Origin: Photobacterium lipolyticum
GTDB taxonomy: Bacteria > Pseudomonadota > Gammaproteobacteria > Enterobacterales > Vibrionaceae
Length of the DNA stretch: 64,000 nucleotides
Reading direction: 5' to 3'
NCBI RefSeq assembly: GCF_003026475.1
Contig: NZ_PYMC01000008.1
Location: 1-64,000, forward strand
Each line of letters opens with the position of its first letter. Position 1 is the first letter of the stretch. The notes under the pieces were generated by a model. That model did no database searches. It saw only the letters and a list, made by a program, of their open reading frames with translations, and was not told the origin of the DNA. Below are positions 28,446-38,631 of the stretch, one piece after another. Both the position numbers and the translations under genes were made by a program.

Positions 28446-29036
28446 ATGAAAAAGCAAAGCGGTTTTTCCCTGGTAGAGCTGGTTATCGTGATTATTGTTG
28501 TCGGCCTTTTAGCGGCGGCGGCATTACCGCGTTTTCTCCAGATCACCGATGAAGCGAAAAAAGCCTCGATTGAAGGGGTTGCCGGTGGTTATGCCACGGC
28601 GGCTTTATCAGCCCGTGCCCAGTGGGAAGCGTACGGTCGCCCGGTTGATACCAATGGTGATTATAAAGTTAATTACGATGGTACCGACTTTGCGTTAACC
28701 AGAGCGACGGATGACAACACGGTGCGTGACGGTTATCCGTTTGCATTAGAAACAAGCAGCACCAGTGATGTTAGCAGTGTGACGGCGAGTGATTGCCTGG
28801 CATTGATTGACAACTTGTTGCAAAACCCGCCGCAGGCAACCGTCTCACAGGCGGATGCTGCCAAGGGGAATTTCCTTTTTTACGTTAAAGCAGAAGGTTC
28901 GGACACCAGCAAGCTTTGTCGTTACTACCAACTGGCTTCGGCCGGTACCAACGGCGCGGGTTCAACGGATGTTGAAGCCGGCCATTCATTCACCTATACG
29001 CCGGCCCTTGGCCGAGTTGAAGTGAACTTAAAATAA
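28446..29036 (+). CDS. mshB: MSHA minor pilin MshB
   Basis: Type IV prepilin of the MSHA family. With ATG 28446 it has a six-residue leader MKKQSG, cut before FSLVELV, and Glu5 of the mature pilin is present. The head carries two cysteines near the C-terminus. An in-frame ATG at 28431 would give an 11-residue leader. It starts the pilin block 19 nt after mshF and ends 13 nt before mshA. Confidence 0.92.
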   Translation: MKKQSGFSLVELVIVIIVVGLLAAAALPRFLQITDEAKKASIEGVAGGYATAALSARAQWEAYGRPVDTNGDYKVNYDGTDFALTRATDDNTVRDGYPFALETSSTSDVSSVTASDCLALIDNLLQNPPQATVSQADAAKGNFLFYVKAEGSDTSKLCRYYQLASAGTNGAGSTDVEAGHSFTYTPALGRVEVNLK

Positions 29037-29049
29037 TTTGGAGAGAGTT

Positions 29050-29520
29050 ATGAAACGTCAAGGCGGTTTTACGCTGATTGAGTTAGTGGTTGTGATTGTG
29101 ATCCTGGGTATTCTGGCGGTAACCGCTGCACCTAAGTTTTTGAACCTGCAGGATGATGCGCGAGCTGCATCACTGCAAGGTCTGAAAGGGGCGATTGATG
29201 GTGCTGCTGGTATTGTTTACGGTAAAGCGGCAATTCAAGGTGATGAGAGTAAAAATGTAAATACAACTGTTGACGGTATTGAAACTATTTATGGTTATCC
29301 GACTGCCGTTGAAGCTGGTATTGAGGCTGCCGTTATTGGACTGACAAATGACTGGGCTGAAGTATCTTCGGCAACAGGTTCAATCACTTATGGCTTTAAA
29401 GGTGAGACTGATGCATCCAAGTGTGTTGTGACATATCAGCAAGCGACAGGAACTGCTGCGACATCTGCGGCTAAGACAACCATTACCTTTGGTTCTGGTT
29501 GTAATAAATCTGGTAGTTAA
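29050..29520 (+). CDS. mshA: MSHA major pilin MshA
   Basis: Structural subunit of the MSHA pilus. The 156-residue prepilin has leader MKRQGG, cut before FTLIELV with Glu5, a hydrophobic N-terminal helix and a C-terminal disulfide pair (SKCVV and GSGCN). ATG 29050 follows the strong GGAGAGAG; the in-frame TTG at 29038 lies before that site and is rejected. The head is rich in Ala, Thr and Gly, with many Thr/Ser near the C-terminus that could be glycosylated, but no site can be assigned. A hairpin pair follows the gene. Confidence 0.95.
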   Translation: MKRQGGFTLIELVVVIVILGILAVTAAPKFLNLQDDARAASLQGLKGAIDGAAGIVYGKAAIQGDESKNVNTTVDGIETIYGYPTAVEAGIEAAVIGLTNDWAEVSSATGSITYGFKGETDASKCVVTYQQATGTAATSAAKTTITFGSGCNKSGS

Positions 29521-29525
29521 TCGCG

Positions 29526-29588
29526 AATAGTGCCTCTTTGCAGGCACTATTTTCTTAATGCTCTGAACAAGAGTATTAAGAAAATAGT
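29526..29588 (+). terminator. Two overlapping hairpins between mshA and mshC
   Basis: Hairpin 1: AATAGTGCC (29526-29534) with GGCACTATT (29543-29551), then TTTCTT, a good intrinsic terminator. Hairpin 2: an 18-bp stem between 29546-29563 and 29571-29588 with one G-U pair and a 7-nt loop. They share ACTATT (29546-29551), so only one can form. The site would lower expression of mshC-Q relative to mshA. Confidence 0.75.
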
Positions 29589-29613
29589 TCTAGTTTTACC
29601 AATGGAGTAGGCA

Positions 29614-30174
29614 ATGCAAAAACGCCAGCAAGGCTTTACATTGGTTGAGCTCATTGTTGTTATTATTCTTCTCGGGATCCTTGGTGTCACCGCTACCAGC
29701 CGCCTGATCGGTAAAAGCAGCTTTACCGCCCATATCGCCCGCGATCAGGCGATTTCCATTGCCCGCCAGATGCAAATTACCGCGATGCAGTCCGAGCTCC
29801 TGAATAAAACTGACTTTGATGCGTTGGGGACAGATCACAAAGTAGTGATTTCATGTCGTCAATTGGTTGCCAGTCAGGGCGGGGTACGGTTTGGTGTCCC
29901 AGCCAATATTAGCGTTGACGGTCAAAATAAGCTCTGTGGTGATAGCAGTAGCCGAAGCGATGTGATTACGTTGACTGATTCATCAATAAAGACGGTCATT
30001 GGTAATTTCCCGTTGCATTTTGATCTGTTAGGTCGACCTATCACCTTAAATGCTCAACGAGAAGCGAGTCGAGCTTGCGAAGATCGCGGGGGATGCCGTG
30101 TTACTTTTGGCAGTGGTAATGAAGTCGCCTCATTATGTATAAGTAAAGAGGGATATATTAATGACTGCTCATAA
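29614..30174 (+). CDS. mshC: MSHA minor pilin MshC
   Basis: 186-residue prepilin with leader MQKRQQG, cut before FTLVELI, Glu5 present. The mature part has an extended head with four cysteines. Start ATG follows GGAG. It is the first gene after the mshA hairpins and overlaps mshD by 14 nt. It probably belongs to the minor pilin complex that starts assembly. Confidence 0.9.
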   Translation: MQKRQQGFTLVELIVVIILLGILGVTATSRLIGKSSFTAHIARDQAISIARQMQITAMQSELLNKTDFDALGTDHKVVISCRQLVASQGGVRFGVPANISVDGQNKLCGDSSSRSDVITLTDSSIKTVIGNFPLHFDLLGRPITLNAQREASRACEDRGGCRVTFGSGNEVASLCISKEGYINDCS

Positions 30175-30778
30175 GAACAAAGGCTTTACCTTGATCGAAG
30201 GCATTATTGCCATTGTCATAATGGGGATTGCCATGGTGACCCTGACCAGCTTTTTATTCCCTCAAATAGAGCAATCAGCCACCCCTCATTACCAGGCGCG
30301 AGCTTCAGCCCTTGCCAATGCGTTTATGACTGAAATACTGGCGCGCAAGTTTGATCACAACAGCGATGATAACGGTGAGCGTGTTCGCTGTGATGATAAT
30401 GCCCACCCAGACGACTTACCGGTATTCACACCGAAAGAGTGCAGTAAAGAGCTAGGTGAAGATAAAGTGCAGGGGACGGTTAATAAGGAAGACCGCACCC
30501 AGCTCAATGATGTTGATGACTATATCGGCTGCTGGGTCGGGGAGAACCGCAGCTGTACGGATCCGCGCGGTAATATTGCGGATGTGCTGGGTGATGGCAT
30601 CAATGAGCAATATAAGAATTTTGTGGTATCCGTTAATGTCTTTTATGACGCGAACTTTGATAATCAGGCCGATGATGCCAGTGTCAAAGCCAATCGCCGC
30701 CACAAGCGGATCAACCTGACGGTTGATGCGGGGCGTTACGGCACCTACCAGTTTTCAGCCTACCGGAGTAATTACTAA
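30161..30778 (+). CDS. mshD: MSHA minor pilin MshD
   Basis: 205-residue prepilin with leader MTAHKNKG, cut before FTLIEGI, Glu5 present. The head is acidic and has four cysteines. Its start lies inside mshC and its stop overlaps the mshO start by one base, so the minor pilins are tightly coupled. Confidence 0.9.
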   Translation: MTAHKNKGFTLIEGIIAIVIMGIAMVTLTSFLFPQIEQSATPHYQARASALANAFMTEILARKFDHNSDDNGERVRCDDNAHPDDLPVFTPKECSKELGEDKVQGTVNKEDRTQLNDVDDYIGCWVGENRSCTDPRGNIADVLGDGINEQYKNFVVSVNVFYDANFDNQADDASVKANRRHKRINLTVDAGRYGTYQFSAYRSNY

Positions 30779-31539
30779 TGCCAGTCAGTAAATACTCACA
30801 GGGCTTTACCCTGATAGAAATCATTATGTCCCTGATTGTGCTGAGTGTGATTTCAGTGGGGATCGGCAGTTATCTGCAGCTCGGCGCGCAAGGCTATATT
30901 CAAAACCGCGATCGGGAACAGCTGCAGTCACTGGCCCGGTTTGCCGCCGAACGTATTTCGCGGGAGTTACGCCATGCCGTGCCCAACAGCCTCTCGGTTT
31001 CCGACGATAACAAGTGTATTACTTTCACCCCGATCGAATATGCCGGTTTCTATACCAATCAGACGCTTGAAGAGATAGAAACACTGGAGGGAGTGATGTC
31101 TGGCTCGGTGGAGGGTAAAGATGCCAAGGTGACTAACCGCAGGCTGGTGATCAACCCGGTCAGGATGGCAGACTTAACGTCAGCTTCGCGATCTGCCGCG
31201 ATCAAGGAAGTAGCGGGCATTCAGCCTTGGACGATCAGTTTTAACAACAAAACGACCTTTGCCAGTGAATCGGCTTCCGGGCGTTTTTATATCTATGGAA
31301 TTGATGCCCGGTTTTGTATTTCCGGCAACCGGCTAACCCGGGCGACAAGAAAGGTTGGAAACACTGCATTTTCTACCGCAGTGCCATTAGCCGAACAGAT
31401 TGTTTCATCTGAAAGCGAGTTTAACCTAGATCACGCCTCGTTAAACCGCAATGCCTTGGTGCACTTCCAACTGGCATTCAGTCAGAACGGTGAGAAAACC
31501 CAATACAGCCACGATGTGCAGGTGATCAATGTTCCGTAG
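30778..31539 (+). CDS. mshO: MSHA minor pilin MshO
   Basis: 253-residue prepilin, the largest MSHA minor pilin, with leader MPVSKYSQG, cut before FTLIEII, Glu5 present. The size and layout recall PilW/GspJ tip pilins. It overlaps mshP by 11 nt. Confidence 0.9.
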   Translation: MPVSKYSQGFTLIEIIMSLIVLSVISVGIGSYLQLGAQGYIQNRDREQLQSLARFAAERISRELRHAVPNSLSVSDDNKCITFTPIEYAGFYTNQTLEEIETLEGVMSGSVEGKDAKVTNRRLVINPVRMADLTSASRSAAIKEVAGIQPWTISFNNKTTFASESASGRFYIYGIDARFCISGNRLTRATRKVGNTAFSTAVPLAEQIVSSESEFNLDHASLNRNALVHFQLAFSQNGEKTQYSHDVQVINVP

Positions 31540-31945
31540 CAAACAGCAAGGCAGCGCATTAATGGTTTCTATTTTTGTTATTACGGTGATGGCGGTGATG
31601 GCAATGGCGCTGATGAAAATCAACTGGTCGCAGAGTGATACCACCACCCGTGAAGTGCTGGGAACCCGGGCCTGGTTTGCCGCCCATAGCGGCATCGAGT
31701 GGGGGCTGAATCGGCTCTTTCCGATCGACGACGGCTCAACGGGTAGCCTGTGCACGGCTTCCGCAGATTTCCCTGTTGCGGTGGAAAATTTTCACAACTG
31801 CCGGGCCAGCGTGACGTGCCAGGCGTTCGCGGTCCCTACCTCTGCAGGCAACGTGACGCATTACAAGTTAGAAAGCACCGGAACATGCGGCACCGATAAG
31901 CACCAGATGGTGCGGGTGCAGGAAGCATGGGCGAAGGATATTTAA
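31529..31945 (+). CDS. mshP: MSHA pilin-like protein MshP
   Basis: 138 residues. After MFRSKQQG the segment SALMVSIFVI is hydrophobic but lacks the usual Phe1 and Glu5, so it is a PilX/GspK-like atypical minor pilin; such subunits sit at the tip of the pilus, where Glu5 is not needed. The head has four cysteines. Start lies inside mshO, and mshQ follows at once. Confidence 0.88.
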   Translation: MFRSKQQGSALMVSIFVITVMAVMAMALMKINWSQSDTTTREVLGTRAWFAAHSGIEWGLNRLFPIDDGSTGSLCTASADFPVAVENFHNCRASVTCQAFAVPTSAGNVTHYKLESTGTCGTDKHQMVRVQEAWAKDI

Positions 31946-31949
31946 TGTG

Positions 31950-34900
31950 ATGAGATATTTAGGATTTCTGCTTTATGGCTTAAGTATTTTCTTTTCGCTA
32001 CACGCTCAAGCTAATTGCAGTGCGTTAAAAACCAGTGAAAATTTTACTGTTTTATTTCGCATAAATGATGCGAACCTAGATGAGACTGTGTTTATTTCAA
32101 AGAAAAACGGAAAGTCATCATATCCATTATGGTCAGATGATTGGTTTTATCGTTATTCGTCAATTATTTATGATTCAATTTCGGTTGAGAAAGGGAAAGA
32201 TTATGATATCTGGCTGCATTATGAGTCAGGTGGGCATAAAGCGGGTGTTTTGACATACTATCAGTATATCGCTCCCGCTGGCTGGACATATGTCACTCAT
32301 AAGGATGTTAATTTATCATTTTTGCGTAGCATTAATATTGGTATCAGTGAAGAGAATACAGATCAATTGATATGCAGTTCTGGCGGGGAGGGACCGGAGC
32401 TTCCTGAACCAGAACCCGATTATTGTGAATTGTTTCCGGGGCCGGTTCAGACTTGGCAAGGAAATACCAATAACTATTTTAGCCAGGATGCAACATCACA
32501 GATTTTTAATACCAGTGAAAAGAAGGTTGGCTTTTCAAATCAAATCACTAAGTCGTATAACCCGCTTTATGCCCCATCGGCTTTTGTGAGTGGTTTGTGT
32601 GACGGAATGCGGTGTGAATTGGATGGTCCGCAGTCTGAAGAAAAGGCGCTACGGTGGGATACTTCGACTGTTGAGCATATCAAAATAGATCATGTGGTCA
32701 AAAAAAATGAGATAAGTAAACCCAATACACAATATGAGAGTTATTGGGGGGCGCCATACCCTGGTTTGCAGGTCGAAAGGAACGCTAGCTTAACTTTCAC
32801 CAGCGGAGAGTATTGGGTCGATAGCGCCATAATTCTTGGGAAACTGAATATTGACGGTAATGTTGTCCTTCATGTATGGAATAAATTAGATATCGGCGGT
32901 TCGGTGAACACTTCAAATCCCACTGATAACCTGACAATTTTTGCTTATAACTCGGGTGGTTCGTGTCCTTTGCCAGCCAACTTTCCGAAGGGGCCTCCTC
33001 AGGTGAATACCAGCTATGCGGTCAATATTAATGTCGCGGGGCAGTTTAACGGCCGGATCTATTCACAAGGCCCGGTGGCCTTATCCAATGCAACGACCTT
33101 GATTGGCGCGGTAACAGCCTGTCAGTTGCAGCTGAGTAATACCGCGAAAATTATCGGAAAGAGTGAGTGTTTTGATCCTCAACCGAAGAACACCCTGAAG
33201 ATCACGCCGAAAAGTGCATTTGGCCTGACCTGCGAGCGGATGCCGGTGACGTTCTCTGTACGCAAAGAAAACGGGGATCTCGATACCGATTATTCCGGAA
33301 CACTGAACGCGTCAGTGACCTCGTCCAATCCGACGAACAGTTGCTGGGCGCTGACAGAAGATGCGACAGAGTGCAGCAAGGAAAACATAACGATCTCCTT
33401 GCCCGGTGGGCAGCGGAAGTTATGGCTGCAGAGCAAGACTGCTGGCGATATTACGATTAAAGGCAAGACAGGTGATTTGAGTGATAACGCCGGGCCATAT
33501 CGGTTTGCACCTTTTGGCTTTCGGGTTAATGGCGGCGATCCCGCTAAAACAGTTGCCGGAAAAAATGAAACGCTGTTGATAGAAGCGGTGGCAGATAGGG
33601 GTGCAAAATGTGAAGTGATCGAAGATTACGGTAAGGTCGAGGGTGAAAATAAGCCATTAAGTATAACCTCTCTGGACTATGTTCAGCCGACAACCGGTAG
33701 TAAGAGTCTGGATGTTGACGGTTCAACGCTTGCCGATGGTGCTTCAATAGTAAAAAGCCTTAGGTTTACGCAGGGGAAAGCGCTTCTTCCTGTTACCTAC
33801 AAAGATGCGGGGGAAATTTCTTTCGAGCTGGCTGATGATAAGTGGCAGCCGAAAGACTGCGAGACCGACAGCACAGACTGTGACGACCGTGAAAGGGATT
33901 GGAAAGGGCTGAAAGGCAAGGCGGTTATTTATTCGCGTCCGTATACCTTTGCGCTGTGCGATATTCAATCGGCTGGCGGTAGAACAGATTTTTCCGGTAC
34001 CTCTTCGTCAGGAAATGGCTTTGCGGCGGCGGGCGAAACATTCAGTGTCACCTTTAAACCGATAATCTGGACATCGAGTTTAGCTAATCCTGACTCTGAT
34101 AATAGCAGCGATAGTAATCACGACATTGTTACGACGGGGAGTGCGTGGTGTCAGGTGGCGACAACACCTAATTACTATTCTGTAGAGGCACTGAATTTGT
34201 CAGCGCCGCTGAATTTATCGATCCCTGATGCTCCTCACTCTCCAGTCCCTGAACAAGGAACTGCGAACAAAGGTGAGTTGGCTGGTACGGTATCTGTGCC
34301 ATTTAACCAACGGCAGGCACAAGATGGCTTAATCGTGAGTAACCTGACCTGGAGCGAGGTAGGAAGCCTGTGGTTACAATCTGATGCGACTTATCTTGGA
34401 ATGAAACTGGATCAGGGTGTCGGTGCTCTGGGCCGTTTTTACCCTCACCACTTTACTTTAAACAGTAGTGAGTTAGTGGACGCTGTTCCTGATAAGTTCA
34501 CCTACATGGATCAGTCGTTTACGGCGAGCTTTGAGGTTGAGGCACAAAATAAGGCTGGAGGCGCGACGTTAAATTACGGTGATTTTGCTGCGGTCTATCA
34601 GGAAAAGCTGGATTTAGTGGCTATTGATGGCGGCGTAACGAGCACCGATAAGAATGAGCTGACCTCGCGACTGGATCAATCCGTATTGCCATCATTACCG
34701 CCGTGGGCCAAAAGCTGGTCGCAAGCCACATTAACGCTTGATCAAGGTGAGGTCGGCTTTTTGCGGGATGTCATTACCAGTGAGCCCAAAACAACCAGCC
34801 CCGATGGTCCTTATGACGTGCGGGTCGGGTTAGTTGTTAATAAACCTGCGGATTGTGCTACCAGAGGCTGTACAGACTTTGCCGACCAAGACTTAGAGTT

Positions 34901-35486
34901 ACTAGATGCTGATGACGTCACCTCGGTAAAAGCCATCGCGCTGGCGGGTAATATTACCGCCCGCTATGGTCGCCTCAAGCTCGACGATGCAAACAGTCAG
35001 TTCGACAAAGCGGTCAACGTCTCTGTGCGGGCACAATACTGGGATTCATCGGTAAACGCGTTTGTGATCAATACCGATGACAGCATCAGCCGGTTTGATG
35101 GCGGCAATTACTGCAAGCAGATGATCTGGCCGACAGCACCTGATGATGTGGCAAAATCCAAGTCAATCATGCAGGGAAGCGGCACGGTTAGCAGCGGTAA
35201 GAGCTATGTGTTAGAGGCAAGCCCGGATCGCACTGATTATTTCCGCGAACAAGTCCGTTTTTGGCTGCGCTTGGCAAAATCACCTCAATCAACAGAAAGT
35301 GGTGTATTAAATTGCAAAGATGGAGATGCACCGACGGCTGGCGACTATTATCGCCCTTGGTTGCAATATAACTGGCGCGATAATGGCGATGAAGATCCCT
35401 CCGCTGTCGTTACCTTCGGTGTCTACCGTGGCAACGATCGGATCATCTATCGTGGTGAAAAAGGCATGAATAGGCTGCTTAACTAA
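31950..35486 (+). CDS. mshQ: MSHA-associated large secreted protein MshQ
   Basis: 1,178 residues with a signal peptide (cut likely after AQA near 21), no membrane anchor. Regions: a unique N-terminal domain (about 25-130), a proline-rich joint, a region of short repeated beta strands (about 260-400; INVAGQFNGRIYSQGPV type), then a long Ig/beta-rich region with paired cysteines to the end, of the MshQ C-terminal type. It may be a pilus-tip or surface adhesin, by analogy to PilY1 position, but no calcium-loop or vWA motif was seen. The start may be GTG 31947 (6 nt from AAGGAT) or ATG 31950. The first 900 nt are clearly more AT-rich than the rest. Confidence 0.82.
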   Translation: MRYLGFLLYGLSIFFSLHAQANCSALKTSENFTVLFRINDANLDETVFISKKNGKSSYPLWSDDWFYRYSSIIYDSISVEKGKDYDIWLHYESGGHKAGVLTYYQYIAPAGWTYVTHKDVNLSFLRSINIGISEENTDQLICSSGGEGPELPEPEPDYCELFPGPVQTWQGNTNNYFSQDATSQIFNTSEKKVGFSNQITKSYNPLYAPSAFVSGLCDGMRCELDGPQSEEKALRWDTSTVEHIKIDHVVKKNEISKPNTQYESYWGAPYPGLQVERNASLTFTSGEYWVDSAIILGKLNIDGNVVLHVWNKLDIGGSVNTSNPTDNLTIFAYNSGGSCPLPANFPKGPPQVNTSYAVNINVAGQFNGRIYSQGPVALSNATTLIGAVTACQLQLSNTAKIIGKSECFDPQPKNTLKITPKSAFGLTCERMPVTFSVRKENGDLDTDYSGTLNASVTSSNPTNSCWALTEDATECSKENITISLPGGQRKLWLQSKTAGDITIKGKTGDLSDNAGPYRFAPFGFRVNGGDPAKTVAGKNETLLIEAVADRGAKCEVIEDYGKVEGENKPLSITSLDYVQPTTGSKSLDVDGSTLADGASIVKSLRFTQGKALLPVTYKDAGEISFELADDKWQPKDCETDSTDCDDRERDWKGLKGKAVIYSRPYTFALCDIQSAGGRTDFSGTSSSGNGFAAAGETFSVTFKPIIWTSSLANPDSDNSSDSNHDIVTTGSAWCQVATTPNYYSVEALNLSAPLNLSIPDAPHSPVPEQGTANKGELAGTVSVPFNQRQAQDGLIVSNLTWSEVGSLWLQSDATYLGMKLDQGVGALGRFYPHHFTLNSSELVDAVPDKFTYMDQSFTASFEVEAQNKAGGATLNYGDFAAVYQEKLDLVAIDGGVTSTDKNELTSRLDQSVLPSLPPWAKSWSQATLTLDQGEVGFLRDVITSEPKTTSPDGPYDVRVGLVVNKPADCATRGCTDFADQDLELLDADDVTSVKAIALAGNITARYGRLKLDDANSQFDKAVNVSVRAQYWDSSVNAFVINTDDSISRFDGGNYCKQMIWPTAPDDVAKSKSIMQGSGTVSSGKSYVLEASPDRTDYFREQVRFWLRLAKSPQSTESGVLNCKDGDAPTAGDYYRPWLQYNWRDNGDEDPSAVVTFGVYRGNDRIIYRGEKGMNRLLN

Positions 35487-35525
35487 ATAAAATGCCGATC
35501 TGTGGCAGGTTTGACAAAGCTTACC

Positions 35526-35554
35526 TTGTCTCGCTCCCTGCCCCTTGGTACATT
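35526..35554 (+). promoter_or_regulatory. Candidate mreB promoter
   Basis: TTGTCT (35526-35531) and TACATT (35549-35554), both 4 of 6 to consensus, 17-bp spacer, 46 nt before mreB. No convincing terminator was found after mshQ. Confidence 0.35.
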
Positions 35555-35591
35555 TAGCGCAATTTAAAGAATTTTGAGTTTGCAGGATTAG

Positions 35592-36644
<1,053 letters not shown>

Positions 36645-36684
36645 TGCCAGCCATGGCAATTGACAAAACAGGTTATAGCGTTAC

Positions 36685-37545
36685 ATGAAACCTATATTTG
36701 GCAGAGGCCCTTCTCTGCAATTACGCCTGTTTCTTGCCATTTTACTGTCGGCCAGCCTTATGCTGGCCGACAGCCGTCTTGATGCCTTTGCCAATGTGCG
36801 CTACTTGCTGAACTCAGCGATCGCTCCTCTTCAATATGCTGCTAACTTACCTCGCGACATGTTAGATGGTGTATCTGGCCAGTTGAGCTCGCACCAGCGT
36901 TTATTGACAGAAAATAAAGCACTCAAGCGCGATGTACTGGTGATGCAAAGCGATGTGTTATTGCTTGATCAGTTAAAGCAGGAAAATCAGCGTTTAAGAG
37001 AACTGCTGGGATCGCCTTTTGTGCGTGACGAGCGAAAAATGATCGCCCAGGTAATGGCGGTCGACTCTGATCCTTACAGTCATCAGGTGATGATCGATAA
37101 AGGCCGGACTGACGGCGTTTATGAAGGCCAGCCGGTGATCAATGAAAAAGGTATTGTCGGTCAAATCTCCTATGTCGGGGCGCATAACAGCCGTGTACTG
37201 CTGTTAATTGATCCGACCCATGCCATTCCGGTGCAGGTGGTCCGCAATGATATCCGCGTCATCGCTTCCGGCAGTGGCGAAAGCGATATGGTGCAGTTGG
37301 AACACGTGCCGAGCAGTACCGATATCGAGGTGGGTGACTTGCTGGTCACCTCAGGCTTGGGCGGTCGTTATCCCGAAGGGTATCCGGTGGCCAATGTGAC
37401 CGAGTTTTCGTTTGATAACAAACGTCCTTTTGCTCAGATCAAAGCCCGTCCGACGGTTCAGTTTGACCGTTTGCGCTATTTGTTGCTGGTGTGGCCGACA
37501 CCCAGAGAGTACCAACTGGAAGGAGAGCTAACGCGTGGCGAGTAG
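36685..37545 (+). CDS. mreC: Rod-shape protein MreC
   Basis: Periplasmic scaffold of the elongasome, 286 residues. One membrane segment at about 11-28, a coiled coil at about 65-105 (QSDVLLLDQLKQENQRLREL) and a two-lobed beta-barrel domain to about 270. It lies 40 nt after mreB and overlaps mreD by 11 nt. Confidence 0.97.
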   Translation: MKPIFGRGPSLQLRLFLAILLSASLMLADSRLDAFANVRYLLNSAIAPLQYAANLPRDMLDGVSGQLSSHQRLLTENKALKRDVLVMQSDVLLLDQLKQENQRLRELLGSPFVRDERKMIAQVMAVDSDPYSHQVMIDKGRTDGVYEGQPVINEKGIVGQISYVGAHNSRVLLLIDPTHAIPVQVVRNDIRVIASGSGESDMVQLEHVPSSTDIEVGDLLVTSGLGGRYPEGYPVANVTEFSFDNKRPFAQIKARPTVQFDRLRYLLLVWPTPREYQLEGELTRGE

Positions 37546-38023
37546 TCGACCAAGAGGCCGCATACTAATCTGGCTGTCTTTCACTGTTGCCCTGATTTTA
37601 CAGGCGGCCCCCTGGCCAGGCGAACTGGAACCCTTTCGCCCGTCGTGGGTGTTATTGGTGACATGTTACTGGGTGTTAGCCCTGCCGCACCGGGTTAATG
37701 TCGGTACGGCATTGATGGTGGGCCTGTTATGGGACCTGATGCTGGGTTCGACGCTAGGTATCCGCGGCTTGATGATGTCGGTATTGTGCTACATCATCGC
37801 GCTGAATTTCCAGGTACTGCGTAATTTGTCGTTATGGCAGCAGGCAATGCTCATCGCCTTGTTAACCCTGGGCGGTAAATTAGTGGAATTCTGGGCTGAA
37901 TACCTGGTGTCGGTGATCACTTTTGATCCGCAACAGCTATGGGCGATATTGCTTAACTTCCTGTTGTGGCCCTGGCTATTTTTATTTTTACGACGGATGC
38001 GTCGTAAGTTCTCAATTCGTTAA
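37535..38023 (+). CDS. mreD: Rod-shape protein MreD
   Basis: Inner-membrane partner of MreC and the RodA-PBP2 complex, 162 residues with about five membrane segments. It starts at GTG 37535 with AGGAGAG upstream, inside the end of mreC, and ends with the basic tail LRRMRRKFSIR. Confidence 0.95.
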   Translation: MASSRPRGRILIWLSFTVALILQAAPWPGELEPFRPSWVLLVTCYWVLALPHRVNVGTALMVGLLWDLMLGSTLGIRGLMMSVLCYIIALNFQVLRNLSLWQQAMLIALLTLGGKLVEFWAEYLVSVITFDPQQLWAILLNFLLWPWLFLFLRRMRRKFSIR

Positions 38024-38046
38024 ATTATCACTTAGATAGGAACGTC

Positions 38047-38619
38047 ATGCCTGCAATACAACTCTACCTTGCCTCGGGATCGCCTCGGCGCAAGGAGCTG
38101 CTGACTCAGCTTGGCTATCGCTTTGAACGTGTCGTTGTGGATGTTGAAGAATGCCACCGGCCCGGTGAGACGCCGGCGGGATACGTGCAACGGTTGTCCC
38201 GTGAGAAAGCGGCCGCAGGGGTGAAAGTAACGGATGGCCAGACTCCGGTTCTGGGCGCCGATACCATTGTGGTTGTCGATGATACTATTTTAGAGAAGCC
38301 GAAAGATTTCACTGATGCACAGCGTATGCTGAAGTTGCTGTCCGGTCGTCAGCACCAGGTGATGACGTCGGTTACCCTTGCGAACGCAGATCGTGAAGAA
38401 ACGAAGTTAGTGATTACTGACGTCTGGTTTAAAACGTTGTCAGATAACGAAATTAAAAACTATTGGCAAAGTGGTGAACCGCAAGACAAAGCAGGTAGTT
38501 ACGGTATTCAGGGGCTGGGTGGCAAGTTTATCGAACGTATTAATGGCAGTTATTATGCTGTGGTGGGGTTACCGCTAATGGAAACCGACATCATGATTCA
38601 AGATTTTTCAGATTTATAA
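38047..38619 (+). CDS. maf: Maf-type nucleoside triphosphate pyrophosphatase (dTTP/UTP)
   Basis: 190 residues, Maf/HAM1 fold, cleaves non-canonical and some canonical NTPs to NMPs; the YhdE type, next to mreD as here, prefers dTTP and UTP. Seen: the SGSPRRKELL motif at 10-19, GADTIVV (about 69-75), KPKD (about 82-85), and QDKAGSYGIQG. 23 nt after mreD and 12 nt before rng. Confidence 0.93.
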   Translation: MPAIQLYLASGSPRRKELLTQLGYRFERVVVDVEECHRPGETPAGYVQRLSREKAAAGVKVTDGQTPVLGADTIVVVDDTILEKPKDFTDAQRMLKLLSGRQHQVMTSVTLANADREETKLVITDVWFKTLSDNEIKNYWQSGEPQDKAGSYGIQGLGGKFIERINGSYYAVVGLPLMETDIMIQDFSDL

Positions 38620-38631
38620 GTTGAGGCAACC

